Below, piece after piece: positions 42,914 through 51,518 of a stretch of 64,000 bases of DNA. Under the pieces are notes generated by a model that saw only the letters and a program-made list of their open reading frames with translations, made no database searches and was not told where the DNA came from. The translations under genes and the position numbers were made by a program. The first letter of the stretch is position 1. Each line of letters starts with the position of its first letter. Location of the stretch: the NCBI GenBank assembly GCA_964398355.1, contig CAYNMM010000047.1, forward strand, positions 30,564 to 94,563, given 5' to 3'. This stretch comes from WFZT01 sp964398355. GTDB lineage: Bacteria > Hydrothermota > Hydrothermia > B15-G9 > WFZT01.

Positions 42914-43840
42914 ATGAAATTTATACTCGGGGACCTTAACCTCGATGAATATCAAAGATTACTTGATAATTCAAATTATAAACGTATCTACAGGTCTTCT
43001 CAATTTCTTGACGTATGGGTGAAGGGTCTCTCCAATGTTTATTTGAAGTTTCTCATTTCAGATATAACTGTCATACCGACACTAATTTTCAATCGAGGAC
43101 CACTCAAAGCACTCTATTCATTACCATATCAAACCTTTGGCGGTCCCGTTGGAAATCCACATCGGGAAATTGAACTTACTTACGATTTTCGGAAATTCAG
43201 TGAGGTAGCAATTGATGATCCTGAACATCTCCTCATAATACCGGGAATGAAACTTACAACTGCAAAAGAGGCATTTCTTCGCATAGATAGTAACTACTCT
43301 GAAATCCTCTCCCATTATTCTCCGTCTCGTAGAAAAATCGTCAGAAAATTTGAAAAAAATCCTCCTGATGTCAGGGAGTTTAAAGGTATAAGCGATGTTC
43401 CCCTAATTTATCCACTTTACCGTGAGTTTGCTCTGACCAGAAGTATACAGGTCTTCCCTCAGAAATTTTTTAGTGTACTCGTGGAAAATCTCTTTCCTGA
43501 TAACCTATACGGGTTTGTCGCTTTTTCAAAGGGTAAGCCCGTGGGATACATACTAAACCTGTATGGATACGGGGAAGCAATTTCCTTTTCTCATGTTTGG
43601 CATAAGAAGATAAAGAATCTTTCCACATTCCTCATCGATCTTTCGATCAGACGGGCTATTGAGCTTGGATTAAAAGAATTCTCCCTTGGTTTAACAGATG
43701 AACCACTGAGAGGTGTTCTTGTTTTTAAAAGAAGCTTTGGCGTAGATTTTAGACCCATGAGAACATATTGGAAAAGGACTTTTTACCATAATCTTGCAAG
43801 AGATATTAAGACAGGTTTACGAAAATGGCTAAGATTTTAA
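42914..43840 (+). CDS. FemAB/GNAT-like acyltransferase (peptidoglycan or surface-related)
   Basis: The 308-residue protein resembles FemAB-type and BioF2-like acetyltransferases with two tandem GNAT folds. The clearest stretch is YSPSRRKIVRKFEKNP, followed by IYPLYREFALTRSIQVFPQKFF. The C-terminal core is NLYGFVAFSKGKPVGYILNLYGYGEAISFSHVW, then LSTFLIDLSIRRAIELGLKEFSLGLT. Members attach amino acids or acyl groups in peptidoglycan and exopolysaccharide pathways. No signal peptide is present. It overlaps the next glycosyltransferase gene by 16 bases, which supports a surface glycan function. Substrate unknown. Confidence 0.75.
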   Translation: MKFILGDLNLDEYQRLLDNSNYKRIYRSSQFLDVWVKGLSNVYLKFLISDITVIPTLIFNRGPLKALYSLPYQTFGGPVGNPHREIELTYDFRKFSEVAIDDPEHLLIIPGMKLTTAKEAFLRIDSNYSEILSHYSPSRRKIVRKFEKNPPDVREFKGISDVPLIYPLYREFALTRSIQVFPQKFFSVLVENLFPDNLYGFVAFSKGKPVGYILNLYGYGEAISFSHVWHKKIKNLSTFLIDLSIRRAIELGLKEFSLGLTDEPLRGVLVFKRSFGVDFRPMRTYWKRTFYHNLARDIKTGLRKWLRF

Positions 43841-44943
43841 TTCTCACCTGCTGGGATGACGATTTTGACCTTGAAACTGTGAGAGGTACCCCTGAAACTG
43901 CATATTTGCTATATTATCTCAGAAAGTATGGGATTGAGTATACGGTCTGTTTCCCTTCAAAAAATAGGAGTTTTCCCGGAGATTTTGTTCCGGTGAAGGT
44001 GAAACTTCTACCATCCCGGAGGATAATCAGATTTGTAACACTTCCCCTAAATTATTTCTTGCTGAATTTCGCAATTCTGAGAAAGACCAGGAGCCTAAAT
44101 GAAAAGTACAACCTCGTTTATTCACTATGTAGTTCAACATCTTTTGCTGCATGGAAAATCTCGAAAGAACTGGGAATACCTTATGTGCAGAAGTTCTCTG
44201 GACTCATTTTTTATGGAAAGTATGGAAAGTTTGAGCGATGGTTACAGGATTTTCATACCGCATTTACTCTAAAGCTCAGGCCAGATCTGACTTTTGTGGT
44301 CGATGATGGCTCTGGTGGAGGAAGACTACTTATCGACTCAGGATTACCTAAAGAGAGCGTTGTCACACTCCCGAATCCTGTTCCTGAGAAAATATTCCCA
44401 AAGAAGAGAAATTCATCCCCTGTGGTTGGATGGGTTGGGAGGTTCAACAGGCTCAAAGGGGTGAATTTTCTGCCAGATATTGCTGCGGGTGTTCTGGAAA
44501 TGATGCCCGATGTGAAATTTAGAATTGTGGGATTTGGCCCTTATAGATCATTTCTTGAGAAAAAGCTGAGTAAATTCAGGCAGAATGTCACTATTGAGAA
44601 AGGGGGAACATATTTCGAGACACTCAAAATCTACGGGGAGATTGATCTTTTTATTTCCACGAATATTTATGCCAATTATACACTACCCGTGCTGGAAGCA
44701 CTTGCTCACGGGACACCTGTTGTGGCTTTCGATGTTCCAGGTACGAGGAGATTGATAGTAGATGGGAAGAATGGGTACATCGTGCCAACCTTTGATACAG
44801 GGTTATTTTCTAAAAGAGTTGTAGATGCATTGGTGAGACTTGATGAGATGGTTGAGCCAGCGAGGGAGGCCGTTAACGGCCTCCCTCGCTGGCTCAACCG
44901 CATGAACCTCGAAATCACGATGCTAAAAAGACTTATGGACTGA
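43825..44943 (+). CDS. Glycosyltransferase family 4 (GT-B) carrying a palindrome in its coding sequence
   Basis: The 372-residue protein has a GT-B layout. The N-terminal domain (ETAYLLYYLRKYGIEYTVCFPS) is followed by a donor domain with VVGWVGRFNRLKGVNFLPDIAAGV, KFRIVGFGPYRSFLEKKL and ISTNIYANYTLPVLEALAHGTPVVAFDVPGTR, the family 4/1 active-site region. The last Glu is in LEAL as expected. Bases 44850-44899, encoding about residues 343-358 (VEPAREAVNGLPRWLNR), form a perfect 50-bp palindrome. It is coupled to the FemAB-like gene and likely acts on the same surface polymer. Confidence 0.88.
   Translation: MAKILILTCWDDDFDLETVRGTPETAYLLYYLRKYGIEYTVCFPSKNRSFPGDFVPVKVKLLPSRRIIRFVTLPLNYFLLNFAILRKTRSLNEKYNLVYSLCSSTSFAAWKISKELGIPYVQKFSGLIFYGKYGKFERWLQDFHTAFTLKLRPDLTFVVDDGSGGGRLLIDSGLPKESVVTLPNPVPEKIFPKKRNSSPVVGWVGRFNRLKGVNFLPDIAAGVLEMMPDVKFRIVGFGPYRSFLEKKLSKFRQNVTIEKGGTYFETLKIYGEIDLFISTNIYANYTLPVLEALAHGTPVVAFDVPGTRRLIVDGKNGYIVPTFDTGLFSKRVVDALVRLDEMVEPAREAVNGLPRWLNRMNLEITMLKRLMD
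44850..44899. repeat. Perfect 50-bp palindrome inside a glycosyltransferase gene
   Basis: Bases 44850-44874 (GGTTGAGCCAGCGAGGGAGG then CCGTT) are the exact reverse complement of 44875-44899, with centre GTT|AAC and no loop. It is markedly GC-rich against the surrounding coding sequence. In RNA it would be an extremely stable hairpin 42 bases before the stop codon. No T-run follows, so a normal intrinsic terminator is unlikely. Confidence 0.9.
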
Positions 44944-45120
44944 GAAGCTGAGCAAAAAATCCCGATTTTTGAATCGATAGCTACCGGAGAGCCTTATTTG
45001 AAGGCAAAAGAGGAGGCTCCTCGGTTCAAGATGGACAATACATCAGACTATGATTTCGTACATTTTTACGTTTAACTCGGGGTGTCACGGGGGATTAAGG
45101 TCGAGTCAACATACGATTTC

Positions 45121-45185
45121 GTACCATTTTTACTTCCCACTCCAAAATAGTTGAACTATTTTGGAGTCAGGGGTAAAATTGGTAC
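45121..45185. repeat. 65-bp near-palindrome directly upstream of the DUF4143 ATPase gene
   Basis: Arms 45121-45152 and 45154-45185 match at 27 of 32 positions around a central G. The inner 14 bp (ACTCCAAAATAGTT / AACTATTTTGGAGT) and the outer GTACC ends are perfect. The right arm contains the only AGGGG ribosome-site candidate (45169-45173) for the ATG at 45189, so the RNA hairpin would hide it. A second copy of the outer left sequence (GATTTCGTACATTTTTAC, about 45053-45070) precedes it by about 60 bases, matching GATTTCGTACCATTTTTAC at 45114-45132. Confidence 0.75.
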
Positions 45186-45188
45186 AGT

Positions 45189-46463
45189 ATGCTTACTGAG
45201 AAAGAGATTAGACGGAAAAAACTTTTCCATCGGGATATACTTGAAATTATTTATCCATGGATAGATAGGCGGGAGGCTGTGGTTATCCTTGGGCCGAGGC
45301 GGGCAGGGAAAACTTCTCTCCTTCTCTTGATTGCCCAAATGATTTTAAAGTCCCGTAAAGATGTCTTTTATTTTGACATGGAAGATCCTGATGATAGGGA
45401 CATCGTCAATGCTGGACCGAAGGCACTTAAACAATTTATCGGGGGACATGGAATAGTCTTGATAGACGAATTTCACCTGCTTGATGACCCGTCTAATTTT
45501 GTTAAGCTCACCGTTGATCATCATCCTGAAATTAAACTTTTCCTGACCGGTTCGTCCAGCACAGCTATTTTGAGCAATTTTAGGGATTCCATGATCGGTA
45601 GAATAGTTGAATTTGATCTTTATCCTCTGAGTTTCAGGGAATTTTTAATGTTTAAAGGAGAGAAGCGATATCTTAATATGCTCTCTCTTGTTGAAATAGA
45701 GAATCCTACTCTACCGGGATATCAGCTTCCTGGAAGGGTAATGGAACTTTATTTCGAGTATCTCCTGTATGGGGGATATCCTGAGGTTGTTCTCTCAGAT
45801 GACGAAAACGTCAAGGTTAAGCTCATTAGTCAGATTTTCAGAATTTATGCCATTCGTGACCTCAGGATGCTTCTTGCGGGAAGGGATGCTACCACTTTTG
45901 AAAAGATTTTTCTTGCACTTATTGGTACCACACCAAATCTCCTGAATTTTTCAGAGATAGCTCGTGATACTGGTGTGAGTGTTAAGACAGCAAAAGAATA
46001 TGTCGAATTGCTCGAGGCCCTTTTCCTTGTTAAAAGATTGTATCCGTACAGGAAAAATCCGCGTACAGAAATCAGGAAATCGCCTAAAGTCTATATTATT
46101 GATACAGGGATGTTAAGCTGGGGTTTGGGAAACTTTTCCACGCTGTCTCGACGCTCCAAAGAGGCTGGCATGTATGTTGAAAATGCGGTTTTTCTTGAAT
46201 TGATGCGAAGGTTAAAGCCTCATCAGAAGCTGAGATTCTGGCGTAAGAAAAGTGGTGTGGAAGTGGATTTTCTTCTGATAGGTGGTGGAGAGATAATTCC
46301 TATAGAAGTGAAATTCAGGGAAACGGTGGAAATTCCATCCTCGTTAAGAAGCTTTTGCAAAGCTTATCATCCCTCTCACGCAATCGTTGCAACAAAATCA
46401 ACCTCATTCCAACAAATATTCAACAAAACCAGAATTTTTTTCCTTCCTGCCGTTCTTCTTTGA
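45189..46463 (+). CDS. AAA+ ATPase with C-terminal DUF4143 (nuclease-like) domain
   Basis: The 424-residue protein has Walker A LGPRRAGKT (residues 34-42), Walker B GHGIVLIDEFHLLDD, a sensor LFLTGSSS followed by RIVEFDLYPLSFREFLMF. After a winged-helix-like region (FSEIARDTGVSVKTAKEYVELLEALFLVKRLYPYRKNP), it ends with the DUF4143 segment RFWRKKSGVEVDFLLIGGGEIIPIEVKF. There the E-V-D...E-V-K pattern resembles PD-(D/E)XK nucleases. This family is abundant in archaea and candidate phyla, often in many copies per genome, with no clear role. It is isolated between non-coding stretches and preceded by an unusual near-palindrome. Confidence 0.9.
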   Translation: MLTEKEIRRKKLFHRDILEIIYPWIDRREAVVILGPRRAGKTSLLLLIAQMILKSRKDVFYFDMEDPDDRDIVNAGPKALKQFIGGHGIVLIDEFHLLDDPSNFVKLTVDHHPEIKLFLTGSSSTAILSNFRDSMIGRIVEFDLYPLSFREFLMFKGEKRYLNMLSLVEIENPTLPGYQLPGRVMELYFEYLLYGGYPEVVLSDDENVKVKLISQIFRIYAIRDLRMLLAGRDATTFEKIFLALIGTTPNLLNFSEIARDTGVSVKTAKEYVELLEALFLVKRLYPYRKNPRTEIRKSPKVYIIDTGMLSWGLGNFSTLSRRSKEAGMYVENAVFLELMRRLKPHQKLRFWRKKSGVEVDFLLIGGGEIIPIEVKFRETVEIPSSLRSFCKAYHPSHAIVATKSTSFQQIFNKTRIFFLPAVLL

Positions 46464-46663
46464 CAGAATTTACCCGTTTCAGTTCATCCCACGCAGCAGC
46501 TTCAGAAATGTCTGGAGTCAAAATTTGCTAAAAGCAATATTTATCACTGACAATTGCAATTTTCAAGAAACCACAATTTATTTTGAGACTTAACTTTCTT
46601 TAAAATATCCGAAATTTTACTATGGAACGAAAATTGCAAGACGTTAAAAACGGAGGTGATCGT

Positions 46664-47173
46664 ATGAGGAAAGATAGTGGATTCACTCTTGTGGAATTAA
46701 TGATTGTCGTGGCAATAATTGCTGTACTTATGGCTATTGCAATTCCACAGTACAGGAAATTCCAGTTCAGGGCCAAAAGGAGTGAGGCTTATACAAATTT
46801 GAAAGCTATCAGGATGTGTGAAGAGACTTATGCTGCCGAGCATGGATGGTATCTAACAGAGGGTTGGCATCCAGTTGGTCCTCCTGCCAACCCGAGAAAG
46901 ATGAAATGGAATCCCCCACCCTGGAGTAATTTTGTGAAACTTGGATTTTATCCTGCGGGAGATGTTTATTTTACATACGGTATAAAAAAGGGTGATGCAA
47001 CATCTGATTTGAACGTAGATCCTGAGTCAGGGGATTCTGTAGAGGTAAGGGATGGGATAGTAGATATCACTATAATTGCTGCGAGTGATCTTGACGGTGA
47101 CAGAGTATGGAGTTTCATAGGGATAACCGACGAAAATGTTAAACTCATAGGCCCTCAGTATGACGATTACTAA
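46664..47173 (+). CDS. Type IV pilin-like/pseudopilin protein (prepilin N-terminal methylation motif)
   Basis: The 169-residue protein has the class III signal MRKDSGFTLVELMIVVAIIAVLMAIAIPQY, with cleavage expected between Gly6 and Phe7 and Glu at position 5 of the mature protein. A charged helix follows (RKFQFRAKRSEAYTNLKAI), then a short globular domain with a DLDGDRVWSF segment. It may be a major pilin or a minor pseudopilin. No pilus assembly genes are in the window. ATG 46664 is used because CGGAGG lies seven bases upstream; the ATG at 46622 lacks a site. It is monocistronic. Confidence 0.88.
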   Translation: MRKDSGFTLVELMIVVAIIAVLMAIAIPQYRKFQFRAKRSEAYTNLKAIRMCEETYAAEHGWYLTEGWHPVGPPANPRKMKWNPPPWSNFVKLGFYPAGDVYFTYGIKKGDATSDLNVDPESGDSVEVRDGIVDITIIAASDLDGDRVWSFIGITDENVKLIGPQYDDY

Positions 47174-47384
47174 TTGTTGACGAGAAGTTTAAGAAATAGC
47201 CAATAGATAGTTGACGGTAAAGCCATGCGGGAAAACTTCCTCTCCGTGAGTGATACAAGCGAGGAGATTATATATTTTTCTACGAGAGAAATGAAGGATT
47301 ACCCTGTAAAGTGATCTCTAAGAAACAGGAAATAATAGTGCTTCTCGAAAATGGTTAAAATTTATTCACCTAAATGTGAAATTT

Positions 47385-48788
47385 TTAATCCATTTGGTTG
47401 CTTTTTCTATCTTCCAGCCAGGTTATTGCTTTTTTGAGGCGTTTGATGCACTCGTCCTTTCCGAGGACAGTCATGAGTTCGAAGAGGCCGGGGCCAAAAG
47501 TTCGCCCTGTAACTGCAAGTCTCGTTGGATGGATAATTTTGGCAGCACTGACTCCGAGTTCCTCAGCAAGAGCTCTAACAACATTTTCAATGCTCTTCTC
47601 GTCAAAACTATCAAGCTTTTCAAGTCGCTCAACGAGCAAACTCAACCTTTCCTCTACTCCCTCTTTGAAATGTTTTTTTACACCTTTCTCGTCATAGGAT
47701 TTAACGTCTTTGAAGAAATACTCGGAAAGATCCACGAAATCTTTGAGTAAACGAGCTCTCTCTTTTAGCAAGGGAACCACTTTTCTAAACTTTTCCCTGT
47801 CTTCGTCGTTTTTCACAAGACCGGCTCTTTCTACAAACGGGAGGGCGAGTTTGTAAATTTCTTCATCAGATTTCATCCTGATGTACTCGGAATTGATCCA
47901 GTGGAGTTTGTCCAGGTCAAAGACAGCTGCACGTTTTCCGACACGTGTGAGATCGAATAGCTTTATCATCTCATCCTTTGGTACGATTTCTCTGTTATCA
48001 CCTGGAGACCAGCCGAGGAGTGCCAGGAAGTTGAAGAGTGCTTCAGGTAGAATCCCCTGTTCCCTGTATTCAAGTACTGAGGTTGCCCCGTGTCTCTTTG
48101 AGAGACGTTTTTTATCAGGTCCCAGGATCATTGGCAGGTGTGCAAATTCTGGGATCTTCCACCCAAAGGCTTTGTAGATCATTATCTGTTTTGGCGTATT
48201 TGATATATGGTCTTCTCCTCGAATGACGTGGGTTATTCCCATATAGTGATCGTCGACCACTACAGCGAAGTTGTAGGTGGGAATTCCATCAGATCTTACA
48301 ATAACAAAGTCACTAATATCTTTGTTTTTAAAAGAAATGTGTCCTCTGATTATGTCGTAGAATTCGGTTGTACCTTCATCAGGAACGCGAAATTTGATTG
48401 CGAGAGGTTTTCCCTGATACTCTGCGGTGTCAACTTCAAAGCATTCTACTCCCCCACCCTCTTTTTTGAGCTCTTCGGGTGGCGTGTAACAGTAATATGC
48501 AAGGCCCTTTTCAATAAGTTCCTGGGCAAATTTTCTGTAAATTTCAAGTCTATCAAGCTGGTAAACGATATCCTCATCCCAATCCAGCCCCAGCCAGAGC
48601 ATTGCCTCTTTAATGTACTCCTCCATTTCCTTACTCGAGCGCTTAACATCAGTATTTTCAATTCTTAACAAAAATTTTCCACCCTGATTTCGGGCGAAAA
48701 GCCAGTTATAAAGTGCTGTCCTTGCCCCTCCAACGTGCAGATAACCAGTTGGTGATGGAGCGAATCTTACACGAACCTCATTATCCAT
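47385..48788 (-). CDS. gltX: Glutamyl-tRNA synthetase
   Basis: The class I synthetase charges tRNA-Glu. The 467-residue protein contains the HIGH-type motif RFAPSPTGYLHVGGARTALYNWL, KLHWINSEYIR, and the KMSKS-type motif DKKRLSKRHGATS. It has no zinc-binding Cys cluster. Its length suits either a discriminating or a non-discriminating enzyme, which cannot be told here. It follows the kinase-helicase gene by 33 bases on the minus strand, with a strong GGGAGGAG site, and may be the last gene of that operon. A parS-like palindrome lies in the gap. Confidence 0.96.
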   Translation of the reverse strand: MDNEVRVRFAPSPTGYLHVGGARTALYNWLFARNQGGKFLLRIENTDVKRSSKEMEEYIKEAMLWLGLDWDEDIVYQLDRLEIYRKFAQELIEKGLAYYCYTPPEELKKEGGGVECFEVDTAEYQGKPLAIKFRVPDEGTTEFYDIIRGHISFKNKDISDFVIVRSDGIPTYNFAVVVDDHYMGITHVIRGEDHISNTPKQIMIYKAFGWKIPEFAHLPMILGPDKKRLSKRHGATSVLEYREQGILPEALFNFLALLGWSPGDNREIVPKDEMIKLFDLTRVGKRAAVFDLDKLHWINSEYIRMKSDEEIYKLALPFVERAGLVKNDEDREKFRKVVPLLKERARLLKDFVDLSEYFFKDVKSYDEKGVKKHFKEGVEERLSLLVERLEKLDSFDEKSIENVVRALAEELGVSAAKIIHPTRLAVTGRTFGPGLFELMTVLGKDECIKRLKKAITWLEDRKSNQMD

Positions 48789-48805
48789 GATTTTCTCCTC
48801 CCGAA

Positions 48806-48821
48806 TGTTTCATGTGAAACA
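48806..48821. other. Second parS-like palindrome (one mismatch)
   Basis: TGTTTCATGTGAAACA differs from the parS consensus TGTTTCACGTGAAACA at one central base. It lies entirely in the 33-base gap between gltX and the kinase-helicase stop codon, 34.5 kb from the site at 14249. Loss of the CG centre makes ParB binding less certain. Confidence 0.55.
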
Positions 48822-51509
48822 TTATTTTTGTTCTTCTTTCATGTACATTTCATACAGAAATCTTGATGGTTCCTGATAATATCTAAACCTTCTTTTTGGA
48901 TAGGTCAGATATAGGACTTCAGATGCGCGGGTTATTGCAACATAACAGAGTCTCCTTTCCTCTTCAAGGGTTTCCTTTTCGGCGACAGATTTGAAGAGTG
49001 GAAATACACCTTCAACGAGACCAACGAGAAAAACAACAGGAAATTCAAGTCCTTTAGATTGATGAATTGTTATAATTTTCACGCCACCCACTGACCTGAA
49101 CTCCTCTCCAAGGTGTTGCATCATAAACACATGATTTAGAAATTCCCGTACTTCTCCTTTTTTGAAAGAGCCAGCAATTCCGAGTAGCTCATTGATGTTA
49201 TCTTTTTCTATTAACCGTGATGGTGTATCCTTCTCGTTAAGGTACTTAGTATAACCTGTGATCTCGTAAACTTCTTCAAGTAGTTCCTGGGGAGAGCGAA
49301 TATGTATCTGATCCTCAGAAAAGGATGTTAAATAGTCCCAGAAGTTTTCGAGTGCTTTTAGCATGGTTTCATCGAATTTTTTAGAAAATGTCGGCTTTCC
49401 AGTTTTATCAAAGTATTTTACCGCAGTTTTTGCATCTTTAGGATTCCACCTGAGAAATTTTATCAGCATATATTGAAGATCCTGGGATGTTCTTGTGCCT
49501 GTAACAAACTTTAAGAAACCAATGGAAGCTTTTACTTCGTCCCGTTCGTAAAATCCGCCGACTCCAAGAACGTTAAACGGGATTTTCTTTTTGCTAAAAA
49601 CCTCCTCAAAGGGCCTTGATAGTGAATTTAATCTAATTAGAACCGCGATGTCATCGAAACTACGTCCATGCTCTCTCTCTTCAAGAATTTTTTCAGCAAC
49701 AAATTCCGCTTCATCCTGCTCGTCTTTTGCGGCATAAAATTTTATTATTTCTCCTTTAGATTCTCTTAACGGAATGATTAGTTTGTCCAGCCTTGATTGA
49801 TTGTGTGAAATCAGAGTGTTTGCAATATTGATGATTTCTTCGGGTGAGCGAAAATTCTGGGTGAGACGAACCTCCCGGTATTCAGGAAAGAACCTTTTGA
49901 ATTCCATAATAAATCGATTCGATGCTCCCCTAAAACCATAAATCGATTGATCATCATCTCCCGTTACGAATAGATTTTTGTGTTTTGACGAGAGAATCTG
50001 GAGAAGAACAAACTGACCTCGATTGATATCCTGGAACTCATCAATCAGTATATGCTGAAATTTTTCAGAGAATAGTTCTCGAATATCATCATATTGCCTC
50101 ATAAGTCTGACTGACAAAAATATAAGATCGTCAAGATCTATGAAACCATTGAAAAATAGGGTCTTCTGGTATTTTTGATAGGCCTCGGCAATTTCTTTTC
50201 TCCATTTGTTCTTCACGTTATTCAGTAAAAATTCAGGGGTTATAAGATTGGATTTGTAACGAGAAATCTCCTTCAGAATAGCGCGGACCTTTTCCCGTGC
50301 CCTTATCCCGGTTGCTTTTTCAAAGAGTTCCTCCCTTCCGTCTCGTGATATGAGCTGGAATTCCTCAGGGTACCCGAGTCTCTCAATTCCGTAGGAGACT
50401 ATCTTTCTACCAAGATAATGAAACGTTCCTGTCCATAGATTTTTTGTGTTGCTTTCACCGATAAGTTTCTCCACACGATCTTTCATTTCTCCGGCTGCTT
50501 TCCCCGTAAATGTTACGGCGAGAATTCTATCTGCAGGAATCTTTTTTTCATGGATGAGATAGGCGATTCTATGGACAAGCGTTGTAGTTTTTCCTGTGCC
50601 TGCGCCTCCAAGTAGCAAAAAATAACCATCTCCATTTAAGACAGCTTCAATTTGTTCCTCGGTCAATCCTTCAAGGAGAGGGGAGATATTTTTCTTCAAT
50701 TTCACGGTCTTTAAGGGTACTCCTCTGCCCCCTTTTCTCAGGTAATTTACAAGTGCCTTCCGCATTTCCGATGCTGAGTGAAACCTCTCACCGGGGTCCT
50801 TCTTTAGAGCCTTTTTTAAGATTTCGAAAAGTTCCGGTGAGATTTTAGCGGGTTTTTTTAACTTTCCTTTAAAAATTTTGTTACGCAGATCTTCGATTGT
50901 TTCTGCAAAGAAAGGTGGGTATCCTGACAGCATCTCGTAAAGTACACATGCTACAGACCAGAGATCTGATTCTTTTCGCATCTTTCCACTCCATGCTTCC
51001 GGTGCCATGTAGATTGGTGTTCCTGCCATTGAGAAACTCAAACTGCTTGAGAGGATTATTGCCAGTCCGAAATCTGTGAGTTTTACGATTCCGTCACTTG
51101 TTATCATTATGTTCTCTGGTTTTATGTCCCGATGTAAAACACCTCTGGAGTGTGCATAAGAGAGTGCCTCAAGGACATCGCTTATGATGGAAATGGCTCG
51201 CGTTTCATCGAGTGGTGATTCTTCCTCGATCAGCTTTCTCAGAGAATATCCATCTACGTACTCCATAACGAGTGCGAGTTTGTTTTCAATAAGTTCTGCA
51301 GTATAAAATCTAACAATATTTTCATGTTCGAGTGAAGCAAGGAGTTGGGCCTCCCTCTTTAGCATTTCGATATCTTTTTCGCGGGTTCTTGACACCTTTA
51401 AAGCATATTTTTTCTCTGTTATTGTGTCAAAAACGAGGAATACATCAGCAAACTGTCCCCCTCCAATCCATTTTTCGATTCTGTACTTGCCGAAATTTCG
51501 TCGCAACAT
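48822..51509 (-). CDS. Protein kinase - UvrD/Rep helicase fusion
   Basis: One 895-residue frame holds two complete enzymes. Residues 8-262 are a Hanks-type Ser/Thr kinase: glycine loop GGGQFADV, Lys38 (YALKV), HRDIKPEN (catalytic Asp128), DFG 146-148, APE 169-171, all intact. Residues 281-890 are a superfamily 1A helicase: Walker A GGAGTGKTTT (301-310), VTFTGKAAGEM, LIDEFQDI, GDDDQSIYGFRGA, LTQNFRSPEEI, ITIHQSKGLEFPVVFLVGL and EEERRLCYVAITRA. A short basic linker (about 262-280) joins them, and no stop or frameshift separates the domains. No transmembrane helix is seen. The start ATG lacks a Shine-Dalgarno sequence and lies nine bases after a DUF3857 gene, suggesting coupling. DNA-linked stress signalling is possible, but function is unknown. 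Confidence 0.93.
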   Translation of the reverse strand: MLRRNFGKYRIEKWIGGGQFADVFLVFDTITEKKYALKVSRTREKDIEMLKREAQLLASLEHENIVRFYTAELIENKLALVMEYVDGYSLRKLIEEESPLDETRAISIISDVLEALSYAHSRGVLHRDIKPENIMITSDGIVKLTDFGLAIILSSSLSFSMAGTPIYMAPEAWSGKMRKESDLWSVACVLYEMLSGYPPFFAETIEDLRNKIFKGKLKKPAKISPELFEILKKALKKDPGERFHSASEMRKALVNYLRKGGRGVPLKTVKLKKNISPLLEGLTEEQIEAVLNGDGYFLLLGGAGTGKTTTLVHRIAYLIHEKKIPADRILAVTFTGKAAGEMKDRVEKLIGESNTKNLWTGTFHYLGRKIVSYGIERLGYPEEFQLISRDGREELFEKATGIRAREKVRAILKEISRYKSNLITPEFLLNNVKNKWRKEIAEAYQKYQKTLFFNGFIDLDDLIFLSVRLMRQYDDIRELFSEKFQHILIDEFQDINRGQFVLLQILSSKHKNLFVTGDDDQSIYGFRGASNRFIMEFKRFFPEYREVRLTQNFRSPEEIINIANTLISHNQSRLDKLIIPLRESKGEIIKFYAAKDEQDEAEFVAEKILEEREHGRSFDDIAVLIRLNSLSRPFEEVFSKKKIPFNVLGVGGFYERDEVKASIGFLKFVTGTRTSQDLQYMLIKFLRWNPKDAKTAVKYFDKTGKPTFSKKFDETMLKALENFWDYLTSFSEDQIHIRSPQELLEEVYEITGYTKYLNEKDTPSRLIEKDNINELLGIAGSFKKGEVREFLNHVFMMQHLGEEFRSVGGVKIITIHQSKGLEFPVVFLVGLVEGVFPLFKSVAEKETLEEERRLCYVAITRASEVLYLTYPKRRFRYYQEPSRFLYEMYMKEEQK

Positions 51510-51518
51510 AAATTTAAA

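Noticed and set aside
45189..46463. DUF4143 ATPase as an insertion sequence
   Set aside because: No transposase motif, no terminal inverted repeats on both sides and no target duplication could be identified; only the upstream side carries repeats.
48822..51509. Kinase-helicase fusion as part of an anti-phage island
   Set aside because: All neighbours are housekeeping or envelope genes, with no integrase, restriction or toxin genes nearby; the nearby Xer recombinase is a typical chromosomal one.
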